From Saprospiraceae bacterium (lineage in GTDB: Bacteria > Bacteroidota > Bacteroidia > Chitinophagales > Saprospiraceae), in assembly GCA_025056735.1 (NCBI GenBank), contig JANWVR010000152.1, forward strand, positions 1 to 32,072: a DNA stretch of 32,072 nucleotides, written 5' to 3'. The translations under genes and the position numbers were made by a program. Positions 31,021 to 32,072 of the stretch are shown piece after piece (position 1 is the first letter of the stretch; each line of letters starts with the position of its first letter). Below the pieces are notes generated by a model. That model saw nothing but the letters and a program-made list of their open reading frames with translations, searched no databases and was not told where the DNA came from.

Positions 31021-32072
31021 GTTTCAATTCCAACAGGTGCGATTACAGTTGTTGAATTGAATGCAAGGGCTATCTCCTGATCCGTGTTTCAATTCCAACA
31101 GGTGCGATTACAGTGCCGATTGCGCACAATGGCGGTGAGTTGTACGGCAACAGTTTCAATTCCAACAGGTGCGATTACAGTTTGAAGTGCTTCAGCGATT
31201 GAGGGCGCAGGATTATGCGTTTCAATTCCAACAGGTGCGATTACAGTCATGAAAACTCATTCCTCATAAGATTCCTATACAAGTGTTTCAATTCCAACAG
31301 GTGCGATTACAGTAAAGGATGCGCCGTTAGATTTTGAAATCGCCTGCGACAGTTTCAATTCCAACAGGTGCGATTACAGTCGCGTGTTCGCTTCGCGCAG
31401 CAATCTGCTCAAGTGTCGTTTCAATTCCAACAGGTGCGATTACAGTCGAAGCGGCCCTTAGGAGTGTTCAAGGGAAGCGGAGGTTTCAATTCCAACAGGT
31501 GCGATTACAGTAGTCTGGGCTTTCTTCGTAGAAGGCGTTAGGATCGATGTTTCAATTCCAACAGGTGCGATTACAGTGGAGTGGGCGAAGAAGGAGCGGA
31601 GACTGGCCCGGCAGTTTCAATTCCAACAGGTGCGATTACAGTTCATCTTAACGCGATGGAAGACGGGAGAGATAAGAGGTTTCAATTCCAACAGGTGCGA
31701 TTACAGTCAATTCTGTTAACGTGCAGCGTCGTCTGCCCTACTTGTTTCAATTCCAACAGGTGCGATTACAGTTCAGTTCCCTCATTCTCACCAGCGAACA
31801 GCTCAGAAGTTTCAATTCCAACAGGTGCGATTACAGTCCGGCGACGACGGCGGTGTAACCGTGATGGCTGCACGTTTCAATTCCAACAGGTGCGATTACA
31901 GTCCGAATTTTTTTTCACAGATTTCAAGACTCCGCCGCGTTTCAATTCCAACAGGTGCGATTACAGTAGCTCAGCGACATCTGTATTCCAAGTGCGCGTA
32001 GCGTTTCAATTCCAACAGGTGCGATTACAGTATGCCAGGCTGGGAGTAGGCACGCAGACGCCCTCGGCAGTT

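Larger units (their letters stand above)
29719..32072 (-). CRISPR. CRISPR array, 36 repeats in the window, continuing past the right edge
   Basis: On the plus strand the 29-base repeat begins GTTTCAATTCC, continues AACAGGT and ends GCGATTACAGT. Thirty-five copies read identically, one degenerate copy stands at the left end, and a 37th starts at 32070 (GTT) and is cut by the window. The 36 spacers are 35-38 bases long, mostly 36. Read on the minus strand the repeat ends ATTGAAAC, the usual 8-base 5' handle of crRNAs processed by Cas6-type enzymes, and the degenerate repeat is at the left. Both facts put the leader and newest spacers on the right, outside the window, with leftward transcription. 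The repeat has little internal palindrome, as in type I-B and type III systems, but no cas genes are visible, so the type is open. Short open frames over the array are artefacts of the repeat. Confidence 0.97.

Noticed and set aside
29706-31060. Several open frames of 76-274 codons across the repeat region
   Set aside because: They are read through CRISPR repeats and give the same peptide (FNSNRCDYS, IPTGAITV or FQFQQVRLQ) every 21-22 residues; this is a frame artefact, not a repeat protein.
29748-32069. Self-targeting spacers
   Set aside because: I saw no spacer obviously matching a gene in this window, but a by-eye check is not exhaustive; a search of each spacer against the full genome would decide.

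Overview
The window looks like a chromosomal segment of a Bacteroidota bacterium of moderately high GC content (judged by eye). Five things point that way: several genes have the Bacteroidota promoter signature TAnnTTTG, twice with a TTG 21 bases upstream and usually read as TACCTTTGC; there are secreted proteins with type IX-secretion-like C-terminal domains; there are two SusC-like TonB-dependent receptors with N-terminal carboxypeptidase-regulatory domains; there is an OstA-like protein; and there are DUF5689 and DUF5683 proteins. I cannot name the genus.

Layout. The left edge is the end of a ribosomal RNA operon (5S rRNA and its terminator), then two small membrane-protein genes on the minus strand (DUF2752 and a Pmp3/YqaE-like protein) and a tRNA-Ala(GGC) with its own promoter and terminator. 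Bases 1370-10149 are minus-strand genes: a TonB-dependent receptor followed by a secreted alpha/beta-hydrolase-fold protein, a family 4 glycosyltransferase, and a two-gene unit of an unrecognised protein overlapping an OstA-like envelope protein. Bases 10213-18777 are plus-strand and mostly housekeeping: a DCC-family thiol oxidoreductase, a sugar-phosphate nucleotidyltransferase, purB, an AAA ATPase with a C-terminal nuclease-like domain, a second secreted hydrolase, a KefF-like flavoprotein, a YdjM-like membrane hydrolase and an unrecognised membrane protein whose 3' end overlaps a convergent [2Fe-2S] ferredoxin gene.

Bases 19359-29494 form a plus-strand cell-surface block: a second TonB-dependent receptor, a DUF5689 lipoprotein, a DUF5683 protein, a CtlX-like citrulline hydrolase, a large lamin-tail-domain surface protein, and a lipoprotein combining an NADase-type glycan-binding-like domain with a Hint (hedgehog/intein) autoprocessing domain. 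The receptor, DUF5689 and DUF5683 genes are tightly spaced and probably act together in uptake or surface display.

The right end (29719-32072) is a CRISPR array that runs off the window: 36 repeats of 29 bases plus the first three bases of a 37th, with 36 spacers of 35-38 bases. The leftmost repeat is degenerate, and the minus-strand repeat ends in ATTGAAAC, so the array is most likely transcribed leftward from a leader beyond the right edge. No cas gene lies in the window. One 35-base spacer occurs twice, 18 spacers apart, with different neighbours each time. The most unusual items are the Hint lipoprotein beside the array, the duplicated spacer, and the secreted hydrolase whose nucleophile position reads Gly instead of Ser.
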